From: CAILLO01 sp964579735
Lineage (GTDB): Bacteria > Bacillota > Clostridia > Saccharofermentanales > UBA5734
NCBI GenBank assembly: GCA_964579735.1
Contig: CAZOHH010000001.1
Span: 56,553 to 120,552, forward strand
Reading direction: 5' to 3'
Length of the DNA stretch: 64,000 bases
Positions 47,760-55,106 of this stretch are shown in pieces. The notes below the pieces were generated by a model. That model was not told the origin of the DNA. It saw only the letters and a list, made by a program, of their open reading frames with translations, and made no database searches. Position 1 is the stretch's first letter; every line of letters begins with the position of its first letter. A program made the position numbers and the translations under genes.

Positions 47760-47793
47760 AAAAGAGCGGTCGGACAGGAGGAGATCCGACCGC
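47760..47793 (-). terminator. Terminator-like hairpin in the dnaA upstream region
   Basis: A perfect 9-bp stem GCGGTCGGA/TCCGACCGC (47766-47774, 47785-47793) followed on the minus strand by TCTTTTCC. There is no minus-strand gene upstream, so it would end only leader transcripts from a more distal promoter: either an attenuator for dnaA or insulation between divergent units. Confidence 0.5.
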
Positions 47794-47810
47794 CCAGGGA
47801 ACCGCTATGG

Positions 47811-47816
47811 TATACT
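47811..47816 (+). promoter_or_regulatory. Promoter for the small protein-mazG-rqcP unit (extended -10)
   Basis: TGGTATACT (TATACT at 47811-47816) on the plus strand, 168 bp before the first start. The leader contains an 8-bp stem TCCACCGG/CCGGTGGA near 47840-47866. No -35 match. Confidence 0.45.
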
Positions 47817-47983
47817 TTGGACCGAGCGGGCCTGATATTGCTCCACCGGAAGGAGAAACCGGTGGAAACGATTTGGGAAGAAACACTCGGGTGAGGCTTC
47901 ATGATGTGATTTCATCGTACCAAGGATTTGTATCCTCGGAATGGATGAATGATGAACAAAGTGTGAATGCGGCGGAGGACCCC

Positions 47984-48241
47984 ATGCGGATCGAAGGCAG
48001 GCTTTTTCTGGGAAACCGCTCCCTTCGCGAGACGGTCGTCGAAAGCACGGGGGAAGCAGTCGGTCTCTCGAGAGAACTCGAGTCCTGCATCCGGGCCCTG
48101 TGCAAGGATCTCGAGGTGCCTACCCCGATCTGGCTCGAGAAGAACACGAGGGAATTCGCACGCTTCCACCAGACCATCTTCTTCGAAGGGCAGTTCACGG
48201 ACCGGGTGCCCTTCGACCGGCTGCAGATCCGCTGGCTCTGA
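47984..48241 (+). CDS. Small protein of unknown function upstream of mazG
   Basis: An 85-residue protein, MRIEGRLFLGNRSLRETVVE at the start and ARFHQTIFFEGQFTDRVPFD near the end; no membrane helix, no recognised motif. ATG 47984 is 5 bp behind GGCGGAGGAC; longer in-frame starts lack a ribosome site. It is 14 bp before mazG and shares its promoter. The gene was judged real from its Shine-Dalgarno, spacing and base usage like its neighbours. Confidence 0.6.
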   Translation: MRIEGRLFLGNRSLRETVVESTGEAVGLSRELESCIRALCKDLEVPTPIWLEKNTREFARFHQTIFFEGQFTDRVPFDRLQIRWL

Positions 48242-48255
48242 GGAGGACCCGACCC

Positions 48256-49080
48256 ATGATCGACAGGAAGCACCGGCTCCGGAGCGAGCCCTATGGACTC
48301 GAGGACCTGAAGGACATCATGGCGTTCCTGCGCAGTCCGGAAGGCTGCGCGTGGGACCGCGACCAGTCGCACATGAGCCTGCGTCGGCACGTCGTCGAGG
48401 AGGCCTACGAAGTGGTCGACGCCGTGGAGTCGGGCCGCCCGGAGCGCCTGCGGGACGAGCTCGGCGATCTCCTGATGCAGGTGGTCTTCCACGCTCAGAT
48501 CGCGAAGGAGAACGGTGAATTCGCCTTCGAGCAGGTCATCGACGGCATCTGCCGGAAGCTGGTCAGCCGCCATACGCATGTATTCGGCGTCGACGAGGCG
48601 GATTCGCCCGGCGCCGTCGTCCAGAACTGGGAGAAGAACAAGAAAGCGGAGAAGGGCCTCCTGGACCAGGCTTCGGTGATGGAGGACGTGCCGCGCACGC
48701 TGCCTGCCCTGATGCGAAGCGAGAAGGTGCAGCAGAAGGCCCGCCAGGTCGGATTCGACTGGAACGACCCCTCGCAGGTCGAGGCGAAGGTGCGCGAGGA
48801 GATCGAGGAGATCGCGGAAGCCCGCGCCCTGCGCGATGGAGACGCCATCGCCTCCGAGATCGGGGATCTGCTCTTCGCGGTCGTGAACTACGCCCGGTTC
48901 CTGGGCGTCCAGCCCGAGATGGCTCTGAACGAATCGACCGACCGCTTCATCCGTCGGTTCCGGCACGTCGAGACCGCCGCGGTCGATAGCGGACGGGAAC
49001 TGATCCAGATGACCCTGGATGAAATGGACGTGCTGTGGGAGCAGGCGAAGAAGAAGGAAAGGGAATTGGGGCGGAGATGA
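48256..49080 (+). CDS. mazG: Nucleoside triphosphate pyrophosphohydrolase MazG
   Basis: Hydrolyses NTPs/dNTPs to NMPs, house-cleaning. 274 residues with two MazG repeats: the first has CAWDRDQSHMSLRRHVVEEAYEVVDA and RDELGDLLMQVVFHAQ (EExxE and ExxD metal sites), the second REEIEEIAEA and SEIGDLLFAVVNYAR. AGGAGG lies 9 bp before the ATG. mazG-rqcP coupling (ATGA overlap) is as in Bacillus. No preceding tetrapyrrole methylase domain (YabN fusion) is present. Confidence 0.95.
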   Translation: MIDRKHRLRSEPYGLEDLKDIMAFLRSPEGCAWDRDQSHMSLRRHVVEEAYEVVDAVESGRPERLRDELGDLLMQVVFHAQIAKENGEFAFEQVIDGICRKLVSRHTHVFGVDEADSPGAVVQNWEKNKKAEKGLLDQASVMEDVPRTLPALMRSEKVQQKARQVGFDWNDPSQVEAKVREEIEEIAEARALRDGDAIASEIGDLLFAVVNYARFLGVQPEMALNESTDRFIRRFRHVETAAVDSGRELIQMTLDEMDVLWEQAKKKERELGRR

Positions 49081-49343
49081 GGGTGGACAAGTTCCTCAAG
49101 GTATCCCGACTGATCAAGCGACGCTCGGTGGCGAACGAGATCTGCGAGGCAGGACGCGTGACGGTGAATGGCCGCGTCGCCAAGCCGGGCACGGACCTCA
49201 AGGGCGGAGATCTCGTCACGATCGCGTTCGGCGGCGGTCCGACCACGGTCCGCGTGCTCTCCGTGCAGGAGAACGTGCGCAAGGAACAGGCGGAGAACCT
49301 CTACGAGCTTCTTGAAACGGCCCGGAACCCTCGCGAGAGCTGA
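49077..49343 (+). CDS. rqcP: S4-domain ribosome-quality-control protein RqcP (YabO/Hsp15 family)
   Basis: An 88-residue RNA-binding protein: MRVDKFLKVSRLIKRRSVAN and EICEAGRVTVNGRVAKPG form the S4 motif, with a short basic/helical tail. RqcP binds stalled 50S-peptidyl-tRNA with RqcH in Bacillota. Overlaps mazG by 4 bp. yabP and yabQ, which follow in spore formers, are missing. Confidence 0.92.
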   Translation: MRVDKFLKVSRLIKRRSVANEICEAGRVTVNGRVAKPGTDLKGGDLVTIAFGGGPTTVRVLSVQENVRKEQAENLYELLETARNPRES

Positions 49344-49489
49344 ACGGCAACCCATATTACAGAATGGCGTCATTCCTGTTAAAAGTGGCTGCGGCCCATG
49401 TCCGCGACTTGAATCCGATCCGACCTCGGAAGTAGAATCCAAGCGGGTGCATTCGCCCGCAAAGCAGCCATGGAATGGAGAGAAAACAG

Positions 49490-49822
49490 ATGGAACGGTC
49501 CGCCGCATCCGGAGAGAACCCGAACGTTCCACTGAGGAGGAAGGTCCGTCGCTACGGACTCGTCTGGGTGTTCGTCGCGGTGTTCCTCATGGTCGGGTCC
49601 GTCGTCTCCCTCGGCCTGATCCTGAACCAGGACCGTCAGATGGAACGCATCCGCCAGCATGCGGCCGAAGCCGAGGCGGATTATCAGGCGGCGCTCGAGC
49701 GCAACCTGAAGGCGCATGACACGCTGGCGAGCATCGGCACGGATGCCTATATCGAGAAGATCGCCCGGGACCGGCTTGGAATGGTGAAGCCCGGCGAGAG
49801 AGTCTTCAACACCGTAGACTGA
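49490..49822 (+). CDS. divIC: Septum formation initiator DivIC/FtsB family
   Basis: A 110-residue bitopic division protein: basic cytoplasmic N terminus (LRRKVRRYG), one membrane helix (about residues 22-46), an extracytoplasmic coiled coil (DRQMERIRQHAAEAEADYQ) and the conserved DAYIEKIARDRLGMVKPGE segment that defines DivIC/FtsB. ATG 49490 has GGAG 9 bp upstream and is favoured over an ATG five codons earlier. The 146-bp spacer after rqcP contains nothing recognisable. Confidence 0.88.
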   Translation: MERSAASGENPNVPLRRKVRRYGLVWVFVAVFLMVGSVVSLGLILNQDRQMERIRQHAAEAEADYQAALERNLKAHDTLASIGTDAYIEKIARDRLGMVKPGERVFNTVD

Positions 49823-49857
49823 CCGCATCTCCGCTTCCAGGGCGGATCGGAAGGAAA

Positions 49858-49873
49858 TGTTCCACGTGAAGCG
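49858..49873. promoter_or_regulatory. parS-like site with two mismatches
   Basis: TGTTCCACGTGAAGCG matches 14 of 16 bases of canonical parS; the CACGTG core and left arm are intact, the right end differs. It overlaps the 5' arm of the divIC terminator. It may be a weak third ParB site about 8.5 kb from the main pair. Confidence 0.55.
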
Positions 49874-49895
49874 CCTCCGGGAGGGGGCGCTTTCC
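49869..49895 (+). terminator. Terminator of mazG-rqcP-divIC
   Basis: Stem AAGCGCC/GGCGCTT (49869-49875, 49886-49892) extended by TCC/GGG pairs, with TTTCC after it, 47 bp downstream of the divIC stop. Confidence 0.7.
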
Positions 49896-49910
49896 GTATC
49901 CTTGCGACGA

Positions 49911-49964
49911 TTGACTTCGATGGAGTGGGGGCGTATCGTGAAATCATGAGTGAACGTTCGTTCA
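49911..49964 (+). promoter_or_regulatory. Promoter and operator of the TetR-epimerase operon
   Basis: TTGACT (49911-49916), 17-bp spacer, TATCGT (49934-49939). Just after the expected start site is the inverted repeat TGAACG-TT-CGTTCA (49951-49964), a typical TetR-family operator. Autorepression by the following TetR protein is inferred. Confidence 0.7.
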
Positions 49965-50006
49965 TTTAATTTGGATACTCGACCCGATCGAAGCAGGGAG
50001 GGCGGA

Positions 50007-50639
50007 ATGAAGCCGGCAAGGAACGGAGACAGGATCGCGCGGAGCGCTCTGGAACTCTTCTGCGGGAAGGGCTACAAAGGCACGAGCGTGCGCATGATCG
50101 CAGAATGCTCGGGGGTTTCGGTGGGGAACCTCTACAACCATGCTTCCGGCAAGGAGGAACTCTTCGACCGGCTTTTCGCGGAACGGTTCCCGGGGGCGCA
50201 TATCGAGCGCATCTTCTCGGAAATCCGCCCGGGCGCCGAGCTTGCGGAAGCGGTGGAAGCGGTGCTCGGCAATATGCTGCGCTATGCGGACTCGGACCCG
50301 TATTTCTTCCGGCTGGTGATGGTCGACTTGAACGAATTCGGCGGGGCGCACCTGCGGCGATATGGTGAACCCTACGACCGCCCGCTGGCTGAAATAGTGG
50401 CCTCTCTGCCGGATGGCTCCGGGCTGGCCGGCGCGGTGGATGCGCTTCGAAGCGATGTCGGGGGAGGGGAGTTCACGCGCTTCTTCCTCTGGCTGTTCTT
50501 CGCCGTCGGATTCACGGCGGCGATGCGCAAGGCGATGACCGACAAGGAAGTGGACGACGGGACGTTCCGCACCGTGCTGAAGGTGCTGCAGCGGGGGGTC
50601 TCGGAGAGCGGGGATGCGATGGGGAGGATCGGGACATGA
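50007..50639 (+). CDS. TetR/AcrR-family transcriptional regulator
   Basis: A 210-residue repressor with an N-terminal HTH (IARSALELFCGKGYKGTSVR, then AECSGVSVGNLYNHASGKEE) and a diverse ligand-binding C-terminal domain. The start at 50007 has GGGAGG about 5 bp upstream. It is coupled (4-bp overlap) to an extended-SDR gene that it probably controls along with itself through the operator at 49951-49964. The ligand is unknown; a lipid or acyl compound would fit if the adjacent genes make sphingolipids. Confidence 0.88.
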   Translation: MKPARNGDRIARSALELFCGKGYKGTSVRMIAECSGVSVGNLYNHASGKEELFDRLFAERFPGAHIERIFSEIRPGAELAEAVEAVLGNMLRYADSDPYFFRLVMVDLNEFGGAHLRRYGEPYDRPLAEIVASLPDGSGLAGAVDALRSDVGGGEFTRFFLWLFFAVGFTAAMRKAMTDKEVDDGTFRTVLKVLQRGVSESGDAMGRIGT

Positions 50640-51793
50640 AGGTGCTGGTGACCGGAGGACTCGGGAACATCGGGTCGGCCGTGGTGCGGACGCTTCTCGA
50701 GGACGGCGTCTCGGTGAGGGTCTTCGAACAGGCGACGAGGCCGAACCTGAGGAAGGCCGCGGATGCGGCCGAGCGCGTGGCCAAGGCCGCCGCCAGAGCG
50801 GCGGTGTCCGCGGCGAAGGCGGCGGTCGGCGAGGCCAGGCGTCTCGGGAAGGCGGTCGGCCTGAAGGGTCGCGCGAATTCGAACGGACAGGCCGCAGAAG
50901 CTGCCGCCGCGACGTTCCGGGAACATGCGCGCAGGCTGCGCGGATTGGAAGTCACGTGGGGCGACCTCGGCGATGGAACCGGGCTCCAGGAAGCGGTCGA
51001 AGGCTGCGACGCGGTGGTGCACATGGCCTTCATCATCCCTCCGACGAGCGAGCGCCGAACGGAATGGGCGCGCAACATCAACGTGGGCGGGACGCGTCGA
51101 CTGCTGGACGCCTGCCTTGCGGGCGGCCGAAATCCACGGGTGGTCTTCGCAAGTTCCATCTCGGTGTATGGGAATTCGCAGGGGAAGACGCCCCCGCGGC
51201 GTGTCGGCGACGAAGTGGACCCCATCGACGCATACGGGAAGATGAAGATCGAATGCGAGGACATGCTGAAGGAGTCGGGACTTCCCTGGACGATCCTGCG
51301 CGTCGCGGCCGCGCCGACCATCGACTGGCAGCGCATCGACCCGATCATGTTCGACATCCCATTGACCGACAGGATCGAGTTCGTGCACCCGGAGGATGCG
51401 GGGTACGCGTTCGCGAAGGCGGCGCAGCTGCCGGAAACGGCCGGTCGGACGATGCAGATCGGCGGAGGCGTCCGGTGCCAGATGACGCAATATGAATTCA
51501 TGCGGAAGGCGCTGACGATGCTGGGCGTCCGCATGCTTCCCCGAGAGGCGTTCGGCCTGAAGAACTACCACACGGACTGGATGGACACCGAGGAGAGCCA
51601 GGCGCTGCTGCATTACCAACGGAAGGACTTCGACACGTTCCTGCGGGAGCAGGGCGTGCGATATGGCGCACGAAAGGCGCTGGTGGTGCTGGCGCGGCCG
51701 ATCGCACGCGCGGTGCTCCTGTCGAAGTCCCCCTATTACAAGGAGTACCACCGCGGTCTTCGGAACCAGAAGACGAGGATGACGCCTCTCTAG
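50636..51793 (+). CDS. NAD-dependent epimerase/dehydratase (extended SDR) with an Ala/Lys-rich insertion
   Basis: A 385-residue Rossmann protein. MKVLVTGGLGNIGSAVVR (1-18) is the nucleotide loop, FASSISVYG and AYGKMK carry the Ser/Tyr/Lys triad. Between strand 2 (VRVFEQ, to 32) and the ALRGLEVTWGD strand (about 103) lies an inserted, highly helical Ala/Lys/Arg-rich segment (about 37-102), where normal family members have a few residues. The C-terminal 70 residues are basic. CerR, the 3-ketosphinganine reductase of bacterial sphingolipid synthesis, belongs to this superfamily, and a serine-palmitoyltransferase-like gene is next door; that assignment is a hypothesis. Stops of the two convergent genes share one CTAG. 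Confidence 0.82.
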   Translation: MKVLVTGGLGNIGSAVVRTLLEDGVSVRVFEQATRPNLRKAADAAERVAKAAARAAVSAAKAAVGEARRLGKAVGLKGRANSNGQAAEAAAATFREHARRLRGLEVTWGDLGDGTGLQEAVEGCDAVVHMAFIIPPTSERRTEWARNINVGGTRRLLDACLAGGRNPRVVFASSISVYGNSQGKTPPRRVGDEVDPIDAYGKMKIECEDMLKESGLPWTILRVAAAPTIDWQRIDPIMFDIPLTDRIEFVHPEDAGYAFAKAAQLPETAGRTMQIGGGVRCQMTQYEFMRKALTMLGVRMLPREAFGLKNYHTDWMDTEESQALLHYQRKDFDTFLREQGVRYGARKALVVLARPIARAVLLSKSPYYKEYHRGLRNQKTRMTPL

Positions 51794-52989
51794 GAAAGTT
51801 CGGCGGGCATCGCGGCGAAGACGGCTTCGAAGATGCCGAGCGCTTCGTCGAGCTGCGCGTTGGTATGCGTGGCGGTGTAGCTCGTGCGCAGGAGGCAGGC
51901 CTCGATGGGGACTGCGGGCGGGAGGACCGGGTTGACGTAGACGCCGGCGTCGAGAAGGTGCTTTACGACGACGAGGGTACGGACCATGTCCTGGGTGAGA
52001 ATCGGGATGATGGGTACGATCTCGTTTCCGCTATCGTACATGGGCAGGCCGATACGGCGGAAGCCTGCGCGCATGTAGGCGGCGATTTCATTGAGGCGGT
52101 GGACGCGCCAGGGCTCCGCTTCGAGGATCCGCAGGGATTCGAGGGCCGCGGCGACCTGCCCGGGGGGAACGGAGGCGCTGAAGATGAAGGGGCGGGAGTT
52201 GTGCTTGATGAAGTGCACGACCTCCTCGCTTGCGGCGACGTATCCGCCGAGGGAAGCGAGCGTCTTCGAGAAGGTACCCATGATCAGGTCGACCTCGGCC
52301 TCGAGGCCGAAGTACTCTGCCGTGCCGCGGCCGGCGGCGCCGAGGACGCCGAGTCCATGGGCGTCGTCGACCATGACGCGGGCGCCGTATTGCTTCGCGA
52401 GGCGGACGATCTCGGGAAGGTTGCAGATTTCGCCTTCCATGCTGAAGACGCCGTCGGTGACGATCAGGACTCCGTGCGACTCGTCGCAGCAATTGGCGAG
52501 GTGGCGCTCCAGGTCCTGCATGTCGGAGTGGTTGAACTTGAGGACCTTGGCGAAGCTGAGGCGGCATCCGTCGACGATGCTGGCGTGGTTCATGCTGTCG
52601 CTCAGGATGTAGTCGTTGCGGCCGGTGATGGAGGAGATGATGGCGAGGTTGGACTGGAATCCTGTGCTGAAGGTGAGGGCGGCTTCCTTGTGGAGGAACT
52701 TCGCGAGGGCCTCCTCGAGCTGCATGTGCAGGATCAGCGTGCCGTTCAGAAAGCGGGAGCCCGAGCACCCCGTTCCGAATTTCTGCACGGCGTCGATCGC
52801 GGCTTTCTTGACGCGCGGGTCGGAGGTGAGGCCGAGGTAGTTGTTGGAGCCGAGCATGAGGGTGCGATGCCCCATCATGACGACTTCGGTGTCCTGGCCG
52901 GTCTCGAGGGCGTGGAAATACGGGTAGATGCCGGCGGCCATGGCCTCCTTGGCTTTCGTATATTCAGTGCATTTCTGGAAGAGATCCAT
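51790..52989 (-). CDS. spt: Serine palmitoyltransferase-like alpha-oxoamine synthase
   Basis: PLP enzyme of 399 residues in the BioF/KBL/SPT family. From the start (IYPYFHALETGQDTEVVMMG) through GSNNYLGLT, GTGCSGSRFLNGTLILHMQL, DSMNHASIVDGCRLSF (His135), DGVFSMEGEICNLPEIVRLA, DDAHGLGVLG and GTFSKTLASLGG (Schiff-base Lys242) it follows bacterial serine palmitoyltransferases much more closely than my recollection of BioF or KBL. Such enzymes condense serine with palmitoyl-CoA/ACP to 3-ketosphinganine. No bio genes or tdh are nearby, as would be expected for BioF or KBL. It is convergent with a CerR-like candidate and divergent from a winged-helix/SDR pair. The minus-strand TGTTATCAT near 53055 is a possible extended -10. 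Confidence 0.75.
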   Translation of the reverse strand: MDLFQKCTEYTKAKEAMAAGIYPYFHALETGQDTEVVMMGHRTLMLGSNNYLGLTSDPRVKKAAIDAVQKFGTGCSGSRFLNGTLILHMQLEEALAKFLHKEAALTFSTGFQSNLAIISSITGRNDYILSDSMNHASIVDGCRLSFAKVLKFNHSDMQDLERHLANCCDESHGVLIVTDGVFSMEGEICNLPEIVRLAKQYGARVMVDDAHGLGVLGAAGRGTAEYFGLEAEVDLIMGTFSKTLASLGGYVAASEEVVHFIKHNSRPFIFSASVPPGQVAAALESLRILEAEPWRVHRLNEIAAYMRAGFRRIGLPMYDSGNEIVPIIPILTQDMVRTLVVVKHLLDAGVYVNPVLPPAVPIEACLLRTSYTATHTNAQLDEALGIFEAVFAAMPAELS

Positions 52990-53088
52990 GAGGGTCGCTC
53001 CTTTCGGGGGACGACGCCCGCAAGGGGGAATCGTCCGGTCCAGTCAAGGCGCATGATAACACAAAGACAGTCAAAGGAAAATACGGAT

Positions 53089-53118
53089 TTTGCATTGACT
53101 CCGGAAGGTATGTATAAT
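53089..53118 (+). promoter_or_regulatory. Promoter of the winged-helix/SDR pair
   Basis: TTTGCA (53089-53094), 18-bp spacer, TATAAT (53113-53118). An overlapping TTGACT (53095-53100) is too close to the -10 (12 bp) to serve as its -35. Confidence 0.6.
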
Positions 53119-53139
53119 CCGAACTCAAGCGAAGGGTAG

Positions 53140-53159
53140 GGCCGCAAGGCTTTCCGGCC
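53140..53159 (+). promoter_or_regulatory. Leader hairpin upstream of the winged-helix gene
   Basis: GGCCG (53140-53144) pairs with CGGCC (53155-53159) around a 10-nt loop. A second stem CGGAG/CTCCG (53178-53182, 53190-53194) places an in-frame ATG (53184) in its loop. Local similarity to the GCAAnGC/CCGGCC part of c-di-GMP-I riboswitches is too short to claim that class. Confidence 0.3.
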
Positions 53160-53207
53160 TCCGCAAACAATGTGGAACGGAGCATGGGGCTCCGGGCAGA
53201 GGAGAGC

Positions 53208-53963
53208 ATGCCGAGCCGCGGTGACCTCTATGGAATCGTCGAGATGAAGCGCCGCTTCGGAAGGGGAGACGTATCGCTCGAACGCATCGTCGCGCATTAT
53301 CGGGAGCACGAGCCGGAGATCAGCCGCACCACCGTCCGCTGGCGCCTGACCGTCCTTCGGAGCGCCGGCGTGGTGACCGCCGTGGCGCGGGGCGTGTACC
53401 GGCTGGAGCGGAGCCGGGATTTCCTCCCTCGTCCCACGACGCCGATCCGGGAAGCCGCGAACGTGCTCGAAGGCGTCCTTCCCGAGGATTCGAAGTACTG
53501 CGTATGGACGACCTCCTGGATCCGCCGGTTCGCCGGCCGCGGGATCCTTCCGCCGGTCCTCGTCGCCCAGGTGCCGCGAGAAAACATCGTGGAGGCGGCT
53601 GCGGCTCTCCGCGCCCGGAATTTCGTCGGTGTCGTGGAGCCCTTTGTCGTCGGATCGCCCATGCGGCGGACCTTCAAGGTGCCGATGCCGAAGATCGAGA
53701 AACTGGTCGTGGACGCCTATTGCCTATTCGCTCGGGACGGAGGAGAGGCCGCGGGGTTGGTGGACCCGGAAGCGGCGCGCGCGGCCGTCGCGGAAGCCAT
53801 CGGCGTGGCGGTGCGGACGTGTGGGATCAATCGGTCGACGACGCTGCGTTATGCGCGGAATCGCGGCGTGAGGGAAGAACTGGAACGGCTGCTGGATGCG
53901 GCCGCGGAAGTGGACCGGGTCAGGAGCGCGGCTGCGAGCCGCGCATGGGGAGGGACGCCATGA
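53208..53963 (+). CDS. Winged-helix protein of unknown function (AbiEi/DUF6577-like)
   Basis: A 251-residue protein. The N-terminal 75 residues form a winged-helix domain (DVSLERIVAHYREHEPEISR, TTVRWRLTVLRSAGVVTAVA, RGVYRLE), followed by a domain recalling AbiEi-type transcriptional regulators/antitoxins (SKYCVWTTSWIRRFAGRG, VPRENIVEAAAALRARNF, PMPKIEKLVVDAY). Start uncertain: ATG 53208 follows AGAGGAG closely; ATG 53184 and GTG 53172 are alternatives. Its stop overlaps the SDR start by 4 bp. No cognate nucleotidyltransferase toxin is adjacent, so a toxin-antitoxin role is not supported. Confidence 0.7.
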   Translation: MPSRGDLYGIVEMKRRFGRGDVSLERIVAHYREHEPEISRTTVRWRLTVLRSAGVVTAVARGVYRLERSRDFLPRPTTPIREAANVLEGVLPEDSKYCVWTTSWIRRFAGRGILPPVLVAQVPRENIVEAAAALRARNFVGVVEPFVVGSPMRRTFKVPMPKIEKLVVDAYCLFARDGGEAAGLVDPEAARAAVAEAIGVAVRTCGINRSTTLRYARNRGVREELERLLDAAAEVDRVRSAAASRAWGGTP

Positions 53964-54802
53964 AAAAAGCCAAGGATTGCCCATATGGGGAAGTGGCCCT
54001 GGTGACCGGAGGCAGCTCCGGAATCGGCGCCGCGATCGTGGAAGGCCTCGTGCAGCGGGGATTCCGCGTGTACGCGACCTCGCGGAAGGGCGACGGGAGC
54101 CTGCGCCAGTCGGAGACCGGCGGTTTCGTCCGGATGATGCCCATGGACGTGGACGACGACGCGAGCGTCGCGGCGGCCGTGGCGACCGTGCTCGCCGTGG
54201 AAGGCAGGATCGGCGTGCTGATCTGCAATGCAGGCTTTGGAATCGCCGGCGCCGTGGAAGACACGTCGATCGACGAGGCGAAGGCGCAGATGGAGACCAA
54301 CTTCTTCGGCACCTTCCGCGCCGTGAAGGCCGTGCTGCCGTCGATGCGCAAGGAGAGGCGCGGCCTCGTCGTCGTGGTCGGATCGGTCGCCGGATTCGTA
54401 TCGCTTCCATTCCAGTCCTTGTACAGTTGCAGCAAGGCCGCGTCGGACGCGCTGCTGCAGGCCGTCGCGACCGAGACGAAGCCCTTCGGCATCCGCTGCG
54501 TGCTGGTACAGCCAGGTGACACCAATACGGGCTTCACCGCCGCGCGCGTCGTCTGCCGCGAGGCTGCCGCCCTCGGCTCCGCCTATACGGCGCGCTTCCA
54601 GGCCTCCGTCGCCCGCATGGCGAAGGACGAGGCGAACGGCGCCGCGCCGTCCTCCGTTGCGGTTCCCGTGCTTCGCCAGGTGTTCAGACGGAATCCCGCG
54701 ATGAAAGTCACGCCGGGGCTCATGTACAAGCTCATCGGTTTCGCATTCCGCATCATTCCGTTCCGAACGGCTCGCTGGCTGGTCGGAATCCTGTACGGAT
54801 AA
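53960..54802 (+). CDS. Short-chain dehydrogenase/reductase (classical SDR)
   Basis: A 280-residue NAD(P)H oxidoreductase: ALVTGGSSGIGAAIVEGL (cofactor loop), ICNAGFGIAG, the VVGSVAGFVSLPF catalytic Ser region and YSCSKAASDALLQ with Tyr and Lys. The C-terminal 40 residues include a hydrophobic helix (LIGFAFRIIPFRTARWLVGI) like membrane-facing steroid or ketosphinganine reductases. ATGA overlap with the winged-helix gene. A role in reducing 3-ketosphinganine is possible given spt about 1 kb away, but classical SDR substrates cannot be read from sequence. Confidence 0.87.
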   Translation: MKKAKDCPYGEVALVTGGSSGIGAAIVEGLVQRGFRVYATSRKGDGSLRQSETGGFVRMMPMDVDDDASVAAAVATVLAVEGRIGVLICNAGFGIAGAVEDTSIDEAKAQMETNFFGTFRAVKAVLPSMRKERRGLVVVVGSVAGFVSLPFQSLYSCSKAASDALLQAVATETKPFGIRCVLVQPGDTNTGFTAARVVCREAAALGSAYTARFQASVARMAKDEANGAAPSSVAVPVLRQVFRRNPAMKVTPGLMYKLIGFAFRIIPFRTARWLVGILYG

Positions 54803-54809
54803 TTTTTTT
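54788..54809 (+). terminator. Weak terminator at the SDR stop
   Basis: ATCC/GGAT stem (54788-54800) followed by AA and seven T (54803-54809), overlapping the stop codon. The stem is short, so efficiency is doubtful. Confidence 0.35.
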
Positions 54810-54944
54810 GGATTTGTGCAAATTGTCCAAATTATCATGGCACGAATGTTGGAATCAGCCTTCAAGGCGCAGGAAGCACGACCCTTTGTGAATCAAAGCA
54901 TCCATTTCAGAGCGTTTCCGTCTGCAGAACCACCAAATGGCGTG

Positions 54945-54973
54945 TTGCGACAATCGATTTCGGGTGGTAGTAT
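54945..54973 (+). promoter_or_regulatory. Promoter of the opp operon
   Basis: TTGCGA (54945-54950), 17-bp spacer ending TGG, TAGTAT (54968-54973), which also makes an extended -10. It is about 134 bp before oppA. The remaining 304-bp spacer (54803-55106) shows a GGATGTC direct repeat near 55050-55070 and no gene. Confidence 0.65.
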
Positions 54974-55106
54974 TCTACTCATCGCTCCTGTCCCTGTGCG
55001 AGGGATAAGTGTTCATGCACCAACCAAGCCATTCCACGCCCCGTCAAGGATGTCAGGAGACAGGATGTCTCTTGAACATAGAAGACAAACAAGGAGGAAA
55101 GAATCG

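Noticed and set aside
53128..53165. Calling the winged-helix leader a c-di-GMP-I riboswitch.
   Set aside because: Only about 15 nt resemble the GCAAAGCC/CCGGCC segment; the second helix and the tetraloop receptor parts are missing.
53208..54802. Type IV toxin-antitoxin pair.
   Set aside because: The gene coupled to the AbiEi-like protein is an SDR oxidoreductase, not a nucleotidyltransferase toxin.
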